From Apostichopus japonicus (lineage: Eukaryota; Echinodermata; Holothuroidea; Aspidochirotida; Stichopodidae): a DNA stretch of 64,000 nt. Positions 35,621 to 47,432 of this stretch are shown in pieces; the first letter of the stretch is position 1, and each line of letters opens with the position of its first letter. Both the position numbers and the translations under genes were made by a program. The notes beneath the pieces are model-generated. The model had not been told where the DNA came from, did not search any database, and was given only the letters and a program-made list of their open reading frames with translations. The DNA is taken from positions 5,333,001 to 5,397,000 of the forward strand of contig NC_092579.1 in the NCBI RefSeq assembly GCF_037975245.1. Reading direction: 5' to 3'.

Positions 35621-36560
35621 ATACATTTTGTGGAGTTGTGACTGTTGCAAATTGTGCTCCCTAGACCCCCAATGGCTGTCAGTATTAGACACCAAAATTA
35701 AATAAGTTAGGCAGGCCTAGCCGATGGTCCAGCCAAACATCTAGGTGTAAACTATTAAGCTAGGCTTAGACCCTAGCCTAGGTCATTTGGGCCCATAGAA
35801 ATTGAACTAGGAAGAATGCTGAAACAGTGTATCGCCGTGTGTTTAAGCAGTGAAGCCTTGATAAAAGTGACGACGCTTTGCGCTGTACATATATACATTG
35901 CGCATTCCACTTTGAATTGAATTTGATATTACCCGCTTTTTCGAAACAGTAGGTGTACCTTTCACAACATAGACATGTTTTAGCTACCATGGTGGTAAGT
36001 TCTATACTCCTGACTTCAGAACCAACTTTGAAAACCTCTTTTTCGCCTCTAATAACTCGAGCAAGTGATATGTTTTATGCAACTTTAAAATGTCTAAAAA
36101 GTGTCATTTCCGGTATCTGAGAAGCACGGGGCAAACATTATTCTTGCATGTATTATTTCAGTTCTCCTCTCAGAGTGCCATAGTTATCCCTGGAAAATGC
36201 CGTGAAAAGCAACACACCTACTTTTATGTAATACTTCCATAGTAGTCTCTGTATGCAGTTTTCGGTTAACGTTAATGTTGCAAAGTGGGTAGTAGTGTAT
36301 GCAGGATAACAGATCCCACCTAATGAAGTGATAGTGCAAAAAGCAGTTTGATGCATGTCTACATTCAGTCAGCCATCAAACGATGAGATGTTAGCAAGAG
36401 TAGTTGTTTCTGTGTGTCGCTTTGCTTACAAAGCTTTGTCCTGCGAACATGGTTAGTGAATATCATTAGGCCTTAGAGTTATAGTTGAGTAAATTTAGAT
36501 AAATAGCCTATAAAATTACTGTCCAGAACATACCTGGCTATGCTGAGTAGGCTTTGGCCG

Positions 36561-36668
36561 GGTACCGTTATTTTCCGCACATGGTACTTTCCGCTGACAA
36601 AAAGCGGTGCTATCCGCATACCAAATTTGTCAGCGGAAAACAACGTTTTTGTCAGCGGAAAATACCGT
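36561..36668. repeat. Short palindromic element of GCGGAAAA/TTTTCCGC units
   Basis: GGTACCGTTATTTTCCGC at the left pairs with GCGGAAAATACCG at the right, with GTCAGCGGAAAA twice and TTTCCGCTGACAA once between. It should fold as a hairpin of about 108 bases. Confidence 0.65.
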
Positions 36669-36832
36669 TTGTTGAGGGGAAGAAGCAGAATGGCTTACCG
36701 AAGTGATGAGGCATATTGAAATAATTTAGGAGGATGAAGAAGCATTGGTTAGGTCTAAGTACGTGAGTAAATCACAGAAATGGTTCGGTAGGCCTACTGC
36801 TATTTAAGCCAAGGATATGGCGATTCATTTTT

Positions 36833-37677
36833 GGTTCCTTGCTTTTTGCAAAGCAAGGAACCTATGCATTCAACTTGGCGTGTGTGTGTATGTGAATCTT
36901 GGATTGTGTACACGATACCTCAATAAGGATATGATGTATCATGACCAAACTTGGTGTGTGGATAGCCCATAGTTAGAGGAAGATCCCTATTGTTTTTAGT
37001 GCCGCAAAGGTCAGTTAGGGTAAAAAAATGCAAAATATTAAAAATGCAACAACTCCCATTGACAGGGTCCAAAATGGTTGATATTTTGGGAGTATTTGTG
37101 AATGGGGTCAGGGATCGTTTCCAAAAATAACGGTCATGTGATCTAAGGTAAAAAAAAAAGGTTAATAAGGGGTCAAAAACTAGTATTTTTGCAATAACTT
37201 GAGAACCAAATGTCCATCAATGTTGGGAGTTACGCTATTGCAATCCAATAGTCGACCTGCATTTGGGTGACCTTTGACCTCAGGTTGACCACCATTGACC
37301 TGTATTATTTTTTTTTTTAAGTTGACTATTTCAATTTTCGTGGCCATATTCTGATATAAATTGTCCATATAAGTTGACTCCTCTGCAACCTTTGTGTGCG
37401 AAATTATTAGAGATCAAGGTTTCCTTTGGTTTTGTTAACATTCTTAATAAGAACAGTTAGGGTGATTCTGTGAGTTCTGTAAAAAAAAAAGCCAACTCTT
37501 GCTCACATCAGTCACCTGGTCCTCAACAGGTTCTCAATAGGACCAACAGTTGATTTGTGATATTTTTGGCAATAATATTGTGTGTACACCGGACCACATA
37601 ACAATTTTAGAACAGTGCTGCTCCCTTGTAAATATTCCTTACAAGCAAGGAACCATAGTGCCCTTGGGCTCTTGTTA
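36833..37677 (+). repeat. GGTTCCTTGC-ended repeat family, short copy
   Basis: Begins GGTTCCTTGCTTTTTGCAAA and ends GCAAGGAACCATAGTGCCC, then GGGCTCTTGTTAT. It contains one internal unit instead of four. Confidence 0.75.
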
Positions 37678-40015
37678 TGTAGGTGGCTTACTCCTATAAG
37701 CGTCTATATCAATCCGCCCGATGTTCTTCTTCAGGAAAAGAGCCAAAAAGCAGTAGGAGAACATTTTTTTGACATGCTATCAATCACGATCTGGTTTCTT
37801 GTGGCTTGCATGTTGAAGAGCATGAATGGAAGTACATGTGATGCAGAAATTGGGTCAATTACAATTTTAGACCACTTTAGGAGTCCCAGGAGCAGCGTAC
37901 GAAATTGTTTACTACTGAGTGAAGCGGTTTGTTTACAAGTGACAAAATAGCAAAAAAATCTGCGCGGTCATGGTACGGATGATTGATGGTGCCATAAAAG
38001 GCCAACTTGACAGCTATCCAGTGATGGGTAGCGTTTAGCTAATGAAAACTTCTGTGTAGACATAGAGACCAAATTACTTTTGTAAAATAGTGTGTAAGTC
38101 AATGCGGCTTTTAATGGGCGTATTCTACCTGTAGCGTTAGCTTAGTCTGTTAGGTTATGGCTTCATAAGCTTTAGCTGTCTAACGTAAGTTCATGGTTTT
38201 AAGGATAATTCTGCAGGATACCCTAGGCCAAATACTAGTAAAAGGATCATGCCTCATTAGAATTAGAGAGGGATGTGTCTTATTGTGTGTTGGTTGTATA
38301 GTTTGTGTGTACCTCACACACCAGTTTACTGCATGTATTGCTTCTGTTGCATTGTGTGGTTGTGGGTTGTGCACACTGTTGCTCGTGTGTGGATATGTAA
38401 ATGTGGGAAATAAAACTAATTTCTACAGTTTCAGAGTAATATTTTCATTTGGCACGTTTGAGGGGAGGAACGAATTCCCTTTCCTGAGAATTTGATGGCC
38501 TGTAAAAGCCATTGTTCTCACTCATTGCCCGTTGACCTCACACTCAATACTGCTTTCTGATTAAGACCAGTATATTTCTAAAGGGATATCGTCGCTGTAT
38601 TGCTTAGTGATTGGTTGAAAGCTGATTGATAAAGCCCAGCTGTTGACTTATGGCGAATACACGCACCACTGGTCCAAGTTATTGGCAGAATGAACCTTCG
38701 CTTTTCATATTGTTAATTACATATGCTTTATGGGAACACATTTGTGGACCCAATTGGCGTATAAACCCACACAGACACTGCCGTTATAAAGGTTCTGGCT
38801 TGTTTCAGTATTAGCAGAATAGGAAGGATCATTGTAATCGCATAAGGCTGCCCTAACCAAGCTCTGTCACGATTTTTTTATTCATTTCGTTCATATGTAA
38901 CTATATCACTTTGACGCACATGGAGACAAATGAAATGTTTTATATTCATGTAATTTACACTATCACCATTATTATTTGTCATAATAAACTGTGATTTAAA
39001 TGCAGCGACATAATCAACACACAAAGACAAACTTACACTATCACCATACATATAATTACTAATAATCATTCACAAATACAACATATATCAAAATGATGAT
39101 AAAACATTGAAATGCAACGACAAAATGTACACACAGATACAAATACTAATTACCAATAACTATTCATAAGTACAACATTTGAAATCCATAACATATGCCA
39201 CACTATTATCCAATGTTAACTCGATGCCAAACTATTATCCAGCTGTATAGTGCAAATTATGACACCCCTGCCGGATCCGAGTGAGACTTGATCCAGTAAT
39301 GCTAGCCAACTCACTTTAAATCTTAAGTTGGATTAGAACTGAGTTGGCCGAACTAAGGCCTACAAACTAGGCTATACAGTGTAAGTTACTAGGCCTAAGT
39401 ATCCAAGCCCTAACTTAGGTCCCCTATTTGCCCTAGCATATGGTAAGTTAGGCCTAGGCGATCGTTAGCCTGGGCATGTGGTTTAACTTTAACTTAGTTT
39501 GAGTAAGTATTAGGGCAATTAAACAGTTACATTGTGATGCTTCAGAAGGAATTTTAAATTTCAAGTGCAAATAGTAGAGACAGTGCAAAGGTTTGAAATA
39601 AACTTTCATATTACCATTCATCTTTTAATATTTTAACGTTCATGCAGAATGAAAAATGTTTTCGAAGTCTTTGATATGTATGAAATATGTATATTAATAA
39701 GAAGAGTTACAGTAGTGCTGATATTCGACTATTTATTTAGTAGTCGAGTAATCGCATATTTCTTCTCGCGATTACTCGGTTACAGTTATGACGTCATCAC
39801 CGTCATTTTACATTGCAGAAATACAGTCAAACAAATCATTTTCTATGGTGCACTGTCTTTAGTTTTTCGTTGGTGTCTTGACGTGTGGTGAATAAATAAT
39901 GTTAAAACATCTACCAATCAAAATCTTAACAACTTTCAATCTACAATGTTTCTTAAAATTCTTCATAGTAAATCAAAACTTTCGAATGAATCTACGAGGC
40001 TACTACAACTACTAT

Positions 40016-40330
40016 CCCTAATGAAAGCATGTGTAAAAGCAAGTGGGCCTGACATTTCGATCCTAGCAGTATCTTCTTCAGAGGCTGAATGACAAGTAAC
40101 ATAAACAACATGGGACAAATACAAACATAGAACACAGGCAGGTTAATGAGCAGGGTGAACACAAAAGAGATTGATGTAATAGGATTAGTAGACAAAGGAT
40201 GAAGAGAAGAAAGAAACCAACAGGGGGATGAGGAGAGGTAGGAAAAAGGGAAAAGAGAGGATTTAGGGAAGAGGGTAAAAATAACTGCAGAAGGACAAAG
40301 ACAGGAAGGTGCGGAGAAAAAAGTTCGAAG
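40016..40330 (-). repeat. Penelope-like terminal repeat, copy 2
   Basis: Same family as 14935-15260. The minus strand at 40081-40055 reads CTGAAGA, a hairpin GATACTGCTAGGATC, then GAAA, the ordered core pieces of a hammerhead-type ribozyme. The rest is purine-rich and non-coding. Confidence 0.5.
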
Positions 40331-42265
40331 CGAGCTAGGAGAATAGAAGTGACAGATGGGGAAGCAAGGGCAGATAGAGGGAGGGAGAAAGCTAAGACAG
40401 AGGGCCCAGAATCGGATAAAATTCCACAGTCTGAAGAGGAAAGGGATGAGGATTTCGAATTTTCACCTCAGGGAGACACACAACCCTATATGTTTGAGCC
40501 AGAAACAGATTAATCTGACGACGATGACAACCATACAGGACAAAGCAGCAGTCAATGACATAATGCCAGCCAATCGCTTGGAGAATCTAGACTGGTATAA
40601 AACAAACATAGTGTACATGTTTGTGAAAAAAAGTGTTTTTTCGCCCAAGAGATTTTCATTTGATCGACACGCAACTACAGTGTTATTTGTTGATTGCTGT
40701 TAGTAGATTGTGACACTTCGGACCAGTTAATGCTACTTCCTCCCTTCATGTGATTTGCGCGTGGGCTTTTATTATTTATATGTCCTATGCAGTGTAGAAT
40801 ACTCGCTGCATGTAGAAGACTTGGCATTTTGCTTGTCGTGGTCCGTATTCACGCGTAGAACAAACATATTTGTCACCTGGAATGACTCACAATGGCTATT
40901 CAAGGCAATAACACTAACTCATTCAAAATGCTCAAGGAACCCTAGCTTTAGTTTGGGTGTAACCGACCTTACTAGTTAGTTCCTATTTCGTAGACCGTCC
41001 TGGTTAACACCGTCAAAAATTAATCTGCATACTTCAACAGTTTTCTCTTTCATTTTGACAAGTTTCAAGCTGCATCTTGGTTCCGCTTTGTTCCTCTTAC
41101 CAACAGGCGTAAGTGCGTTCTCTCCTTTTAGTGGATCCCTACATTTGTCACCAGTCACCAGCCTAGTGCACCATCTATACCAACACATCCAAACGCTATC
41201 AGGCAGACAGATAAGCCACGCCAGCTAACTGTATTTGTCAGTGAGTATCGCCCAAACCAAAATAGTAGCCTGCATAATTTTATATCTTTGGGTTGGTTAA
41301 CAAATGTTTAAAACTCAGATTACTGGCTAGACCTATACCAACTGCTTATATATGTCCTTTTGCCAAATTTACAGTGGTGGGAATATGTTGCAAAATAGAG
41401 CATTTGCATGAATGTTTGTCGAATTCTAGATAGGGCTATGTTCATTGACTGAAATATTCTAGGTTTGAGTTATGATCTAGGCTAACCTAAGTTAGACCAA
41501 AGGCAAGGCAACGTACATAGCCCTAAGTTAGGCTAAGCCTATTTTCCTAGTATTGAATTTTTAGTGATCATAAGCCCAGGACATCATAATCGTCAACCCA
41601 TGTTATTCTGGCATGTGGATCTATCGTTAGAGATACAGTTTTAAGTAAAATGAGGTGGTGATATTTTTTTGTCATTAGGCTTTAGACATATCATATTCAA
41701 AAGGAGAGCCGTAGGCGGTCTATGAGCCAAGACTAGCTATTTCCAGGTTCCAGTGAATAACAATATAACAGCTGAGCAGACGACATTAGTAAAGTCATTA
41801 GATCCCTATGTAATTGCTTCTACTATCGCTTCCTAAGAATTACCTGTGGAAACTGCAGTCCATTGCCACCTTTTTGACGATTTTGGCACCCAAATGCAGC
41901 ACACGATATATCCATTTGGAGTGATTTATGTCAACTATATCACCTTAGTTATGTCAAAGACGTAGTGTTTGTATTACGCGCCGGTACTTTCTTGCCGTAC
42001 AAGCAAAGCGCCACCAGTTGGATGAGTGGCTTCCGTTTATGTCGCATGACGTTATTCTCCCTACCTCGATTTCTATGTTTAGGCCTAGTTGAGGCCCAAA
42101 TTTCATACTATACTCAGTTTACTCAATAAGCCTAAGAATAGGTTGACTGATTTGACGTAAAATGGATGCTTAAGTTAAATTAATCACTTCGAAAGAGTCT
42201 TTAAATGTACGTGTCGTCTCGTGAAATGCACATACTAGCCTATAGTTAAGATAATAGGCTATCCC

Positions 42266-42335
42266 ACAGTGATGTGCCACACACACAGTGATGTGCCACA
42301 CACACAGTGATGTGCCACATACAGTGATGTGCCAC
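42266..42335. repeat. ~21-bp tandem repeat, four copies
   Basis: CACAGTGATGTGCCACACA is repeated four times with the last copy shorter. It runs into CCACTTGAGAGGGGCAGAGG, which also occurs at about 33585 just after the DED/ZU5 gene stop. Confidence 0.85.
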
Positions 42336-43416
42336 TTGAGAGGGGCAGAGGAAGTAAATGTTTAAACTTATTGTAATTGTCGTAATAACTAACTGCTAAA
42401 TAACGTCAGTGTTGCCTAGGAACTCCTGAAATTAAGTATTAAAGCAGTACAATACATATATATTTAGGGTTTCTCTGAAAAACCGGTATACTCTAAACAA
42501 GGCTTACCACGTTCATTTTATTTAGAGGCCGAAATTGTGTTCCAATAGGAATGGAAGGCTGACTCATAGAAGAACGAAGCTCATACAGGAAGCTCAGTAT
42601 CTTTCGCCTGCATGTATGTGCACTGACACACACGAAGAGCCGATTTTGGAACATATTTTTATCCCCTCTATATATACTCCCGTCCGAATCCCCCAACCTC
42701 ACTACCCCCCCCTCCCCCAACTAACCAAAATGTCCAGTATACTCTGATGTGAAATACTTAGTTCATTTCCTTACTTTGTCAGGTTTCTAGTTTGAATAAT
42801 AACGGAAAATCGTATAGAATATTCCGCTTAGATAAGACCACACAAGTCCGCCGTAACTATATGAAATACGCTATAACGCTTTTTACAGACTTATGTTGGA
42901 CTGGTTAGACGGAAACCAATATGGTAGCCCACTTACTCAATGGAAGTTATAATTGAGGGAGAGGGATATCTCAGGCTATGTGGATATCTCAATGATATGT
43001 AGACTTAACAGGAAGACCACCTGTATTGATATTAAGCCAGTCCCCGCCCCCCCCCCCCGTCCCTCCCCTGTATTTTGTAAGGTACGACATAACATTCCAA
43101 GTAAGATTCAAATAGGTTCAATTAAACAAGAAGGAAGACATAAACGAACTGCTTTTAATTCAATTTTGACTTAAACATCACGCGATATGGTTTATATGTA
43201 GGAGGTCAAAGATTAGTGGGCATATTTTATCATTTTATTAATTTGCTAGATACCAGATCAGACCAAGCCTGTTCTCCTCTTTTACTATATCAGTCAACCC
43301 TCCACTACATCTTTCGTGCGCCACACTTTAGCTGTTCAGCGTTTATTATATAATATTCAGTTGATAATTGTTTTCATACTCTGATCAAAATCATATCATT
43401 TCGTTGTCTTTTCAAT

Positions 43417-43580
43417 TATCTCAAAGGGCCATCTGTTTGAAATTTGTGCTATCACTTCCCGCTTCGTTGACCTGCCAGCAACTCAGCATACAAAAATCGA
43501 ACTATATCAAGAACAAGTTTATATTCAAGACCTCTCGAAGAATATTAGCTGTACCTCACCTGCACCTGTCTTGCAGAGAC
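43417..43580 (+). CDS. Possible exon upstream of the propeller gene
   Basis: A pyrimidine-rich stretch ending CTCAAAG precedes about 54 open codons: GHLFEICAITSRFVDLPATQ, then QVYIQDLSKNISC. A perfect donor, CATT/GTAAGT, follows at 43581. In this frame the donor is phase 2 and fits the propeller exon acceptor at 46574. The His/Cys spacing faintly recalls a degraded B-box as found in TRIM-NHL proteins, but key cysteines are missing. Another frame is also open across this stretch. Confidence 0.35.
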
Positions 43581-44089
43581 GTCTATCATTGTAAGTAAAA
43601 ATGAAACATTTATGAATGTTTATTAACAGCACTCCAGTATAGGGAAGTATATAATTGTGCAACATGCTTTTACGGGACAGTTTTAATAAAAAATATCAAT
43701 TTCTTTAAAAGAAAATTCCCTCTTTCATCATCGTATATATAAATTTATTAATTTTACGAAATTTAAACTATTTTGTCACGATTTCGTCATCTTTTTCGCA
43801 ATCCAGCATGAACTAAAGATAGCTGAAACGTTAAATTCATGATTTAGTGTGTTTTGGAATCGGGGATAAATTAAAAAGGGAACCTTTCCTGATGACCAAA
43901 AACATCATTTCATACATATATTAAATTCAAGGTTGCTCGTTAAACATAAATAAGGCCAGTCTGAATTCACCCAAAAGGAGTTTTCTTTCCGTTCCGATGA
44001 TCTCTGTATTTATTGCGATATTCGTCGATAAGAATATATTTTAGAAAATCGTATTTGTTTCTTAAGGATTTTTCTAATTTCATCCGCAG

Positions 44090-44167
44090 ATCAGGACTCC
44101 CGCTGCATTAATACAATTCCCTCAGAACTAATTAAGCACATTTCAAAATGGCCACCACAAAAACCTC
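44090..44167 (+). CDS. Possible small exon
   Basis: The acceptor TTTCATCCGCAG and donor CCTC/GTAAGA flank 78 bases, phase 1 to 1, reading DQDSRCINTIPSELIKHISK and WPPQKP. It would need the 46576 acceptor variant (CACAGAG) to join the propeller exon. Weak on its own. Confidence 0.3.
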
Positions 44168-46213
44168 GTAAGATTTACTATTGTTTGCTTGTTTTATAAA
44201 ATATTCAAATGTGTTTATACCAGGCAGTGTGTTTATACAGGCAATGTGTTTATACATGACAGTATAAGAAAAATATTGATTATTTGTTTACTTTACATTC
44301 ATCTATATACAAGCAATGTAGTATATGGAAAATCTTTCATAAACCGGGCTGTTCGTTCCTCAGATAACTTCTGAAATGGAGGAAAGGGTTCAGTGGCGAA
44401 GGGGTGGGGTAGGTCGTGGTAAAAAAAAAATTCCTTAGGGTGGTAGGACATCACGGTGTCGTTGAATTGAGAAGTACAAAGCCATCTCAAATCGCCAATA
44501 AAATGGATCCTTTCTGCATTCTATGCCACGAATTCCATTATTTCCATTATTTTCAACGATATAGGATCTTTCAATTGATTAGTTTAATTTATCAGCAAAA
44601 ATGGCACGTCTTGATAACACTTTTCCTAAATGTCTCAACGAAAGGACACTTTTTAAATAACAAAGAATGACAAAGAGCGGAACTTGTCAAAAATTGGCAC
44701 TTCTAATCTATGAAACAGGGCACTTCTTAACGTTTCTGTTACAAAACAGGAGGAACTTGTATCCTCGGATTCCCCGCATCGGGTCAATCGCCCATGGATA
44801 TAACACAAATGGTTATGTCAAAGCTTAGCCTGGTAGACATAAAGGGTTACTATAAATACAAAATTAACTTAAAGTTTTGTAGACTTTTAAAATCCTCTGC
44901 TATCAGCCCATGTTGGATGTCTATAACAGTTTTCATTTTAAAGAAATGGTCCTTTATACAAATGAGGTTCATAACTTTGAAGTGACTGGACCGTATTTAG
45001 TCTCATACAAATACCATTAGGTAAGTTTCTCTGATACAACACAAAATTCACTGTGAAGACTCTTATTGCCTCCAATGCCATATGTTAAGATGCATTGCAA
45101 ATTTGTCATGTACAAAAGTGTTAAACGTCATCAAAGGATGTGTTTTGATTTTAGGGAGATAAAAGAACATGTTTTGGTGGAGTTATTGGAATTTCTAAGC
45201 AATGGATTAACATTATGACTTAGGATTGCACTGAGGCGCCGACGCATCGATCTCTGGACCCTTAAGAGCATTCCAGAATTTATGCATATTTTTAAGGTAA
45301 ATATAAGGTAAGAAGGTAAATATAGGTGGAAAGCTGCGTAGGTATAAAAAACATTATTACTAGCAGTCAAAATTGTCCTTTTTTTCTTGGACTTAATATG
45401 TCAAAGAACTCAAGACTAAATTTCTGTCTGAAGTCAACCCGTAAAAACTTTCGACCAAAGTTAGCTTTCTTGAATAGCGCCATCACTGAATGATTACCGG
45501 AGCCTTTCACAAAGTTAGCTTTCTTGAATGGCTCCACGACTTTTACACAACTTGTGGGCTTCTCTCCCTCCTCCTTTGGCGCTGAATGCAAATGTATTTT
45601 AATGCACTGCATGCGTGTACGTTGTCGACAAACACAAGTTGAATCAGAAAGTTACATAAGTGCTTACATATTGATAACGACGAATATTGATGATAAGCAA
45701 ATATGTTCAAGCAAAGTAAATATAGCCTATGCAATTTCATAATTTGACTGAAACTGCTTATTAACAATTAAGGCCTATAGTCGGTGTTGTTATATGTGAG
45801 AGAAATGTTGTAAATGGAATATTTTCCGTACAACACACAGTAATAAATTGGAAATGTTTTTTCTACATTCTGACCTTTATTTAGACTTTAATAGGATACT
45901 TTAATGGGAAAATATTTTATTCGGTCGATTTTCCAATTTCTAGCACTTTTTACCCCGTTTGCTATATATAAAATTAACGCAGCCATATGTATTTTCTTCA
46001 CGTTAAAGCGCGAGAAAGTTCTTTGTAAGTCGTGGGTCTATATATAGGCCAGTATCCCGATAATTCCTTATTATTATGCCTTCAACGTCTCGTTTCTTAT
46101 ATCTTCGACATTACTATATGTCGGTTAATTTTCTCTGGACATCTACCAATGTGGTCACAAGTTTGTAATTCCATGCATAAATTAAATCAGTACCGTTTGC
46201 AAGATTTGCCTAA

Positions 46214-46445
46214 AGGCCGGGTCACATCTGCGCGATTCAACTCGCAACTAAAATCACGCGAATCAGAAAAGTTGCTTCTGAGAAGTTGCGCTGATTAGGA
46301 CATTGCTCTATTGCAAATCAACCCAAATCGACGGCGCAGCTTTTATTGCGCAACAAGTTGATACCCGTGTCTAACTACGCGATTCAACCTTCAATTGTAT
46401 TGCGAGTTGAATCGCTTGTTGAATCGCGCAGATGTGACCCGGGCT
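46214..46445. mobile_element. 232-bp Harbinger-like MITE
   Basis: The ends AGGCCGGGTCACATCTGCGC and AGCCCGGGTCACATCTGCGC (right end read on the minus strand) are inverted repeats of about 28 bases, flanked by TAA on both sides (46211-46213, 46446-46448). A three-base TAA duplication is typical of PIF/Harbinger. It lies about 130 bases before the propeller exon. Confidence 0.8.
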
Positions 46446-46573
46446 TAAGCTACTTCGCAGTCTGAGTTGTTCATCATTCCTTCGATCAAAAATCACTCTA
46501 AATTCTTCGTTACCATGGATACAACCTTCCAACCCTGACCTAACTTTTCACTTTTTGCCTTCCACACACACAG

Positions 46574-47432
46574 AGTGTATACAACGATAGCACGATTCAC
46601 TGTACAAGATGGTTACAGTGTGTCGGCAATGGACGTGCTAGATACAGGCCGTTTGGCTGTCGCTGGATATAATGTCAAGACAAAATGTAGCTTTATCGAT
46701 CTGTTTATGTTGCAATTTGATCCTGATTCTCAATTAAAACCGTTATTATTGACGTCAGAACCCTATTATTCTGAGGAATTTACCGAGTTTGGTTCACAAT
46801 TGCGGTTTGTTTGTTTACTGGATGATCGTCTGTTTTTAACGTGTTGTGTGAATACGACAGCATTGTACGATAGTAGTAATGGCGATCTGGTCAATCAAGG
46901 GAAGTTTAAAGGTGTAGCCTTGTGTATGACAACCAGAGATGGGTTAGTCTATGTCGCTTTATTCTCCAATGAGGTGATTGTCTTAGATTCGAGAAGTTTG
47001 AAAACAAAGAAGACAATCACCTTAAAAGGATTAGTAGGATTAGAATGGCCCTCAGATATAACAGTTAGTAATGATAAACTGTTTATCAGTACTACACTCG
47101 TTGGGAGAGTCATTATGTTTAATAGTGAGGGAGAAAAAGAACAGGAATATACAAGCACACAGTACGTGTATGCAAATAGTATAACAGTCAGCGAAGAGAA
47201 AGGATTAATATATATATTATGGAAGGATGGTGGTGAGAGTAGACAAGTTGTTGTTTACTCTCTATCAGGGGGTCATTCTTCCATCTCTGGGGCTCATTCT
47301 TCCATCTCTGAGGATCATATCTTGGCTTCTTTTAAAGTTCCTGATTATTCCAGTAGAATCAGGATCAATAATAACATAAACAGATTGATTTTGGTTACTG
47401 AAAAAACTGGAGAAGTATATGAATATCACACA
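46574..47432 (+). CDS. Beta-propeller (NHL/YVTN-like) internal exon
   Basis: The acceptor CCACACACACAG and a perfect donor CACA/GTAAGT enclose 286 codons without a stop. The protein is a series of four-stranded blade-like repeats: MDVLDTGRLAVAGYN, RDGLVYVALFSNEVIVLDS, WPSDITVSNDKLFISTTLVG and ANSITVSEEKGLIYILWKDG. This resembles NHL or YVTN propellers found at the C-terminus of TRIM-like proteins. There is no ATG-initiated start that fits, so upstream exons are required. A short internal repeat (GGHSSISGAHSSISEDH) sits in a loop. It is a separate gene from the DED/ZU5 gene unless linked by long introns. Confidence 0.65.

Larger units (their letters stand above)
35621..46213. other. Intergenic stretch, mostly without recognised genes
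   Basis: Apart from the listed repeats and the two possible exons at 43417 and 44090, I see no supported gene. TAGGCCTA-type palindromes cluster at 35690-35790, 39350-39470 and 41430-41560. 38880-39180 is a degenerate AT-rich ~110-bp tandem stretch. 44205-44265 has a ~19-bp motif (GTGTTTATACAGGCA) in about three copies. Confidence 0.5.

Noticed and set aside
36561-36668. Rho-independent terminator or riboswitch hairpin
   Set aside because: A eukaryotic context with a repeated GCGGAAAA unit fits a palindromic repeat better.
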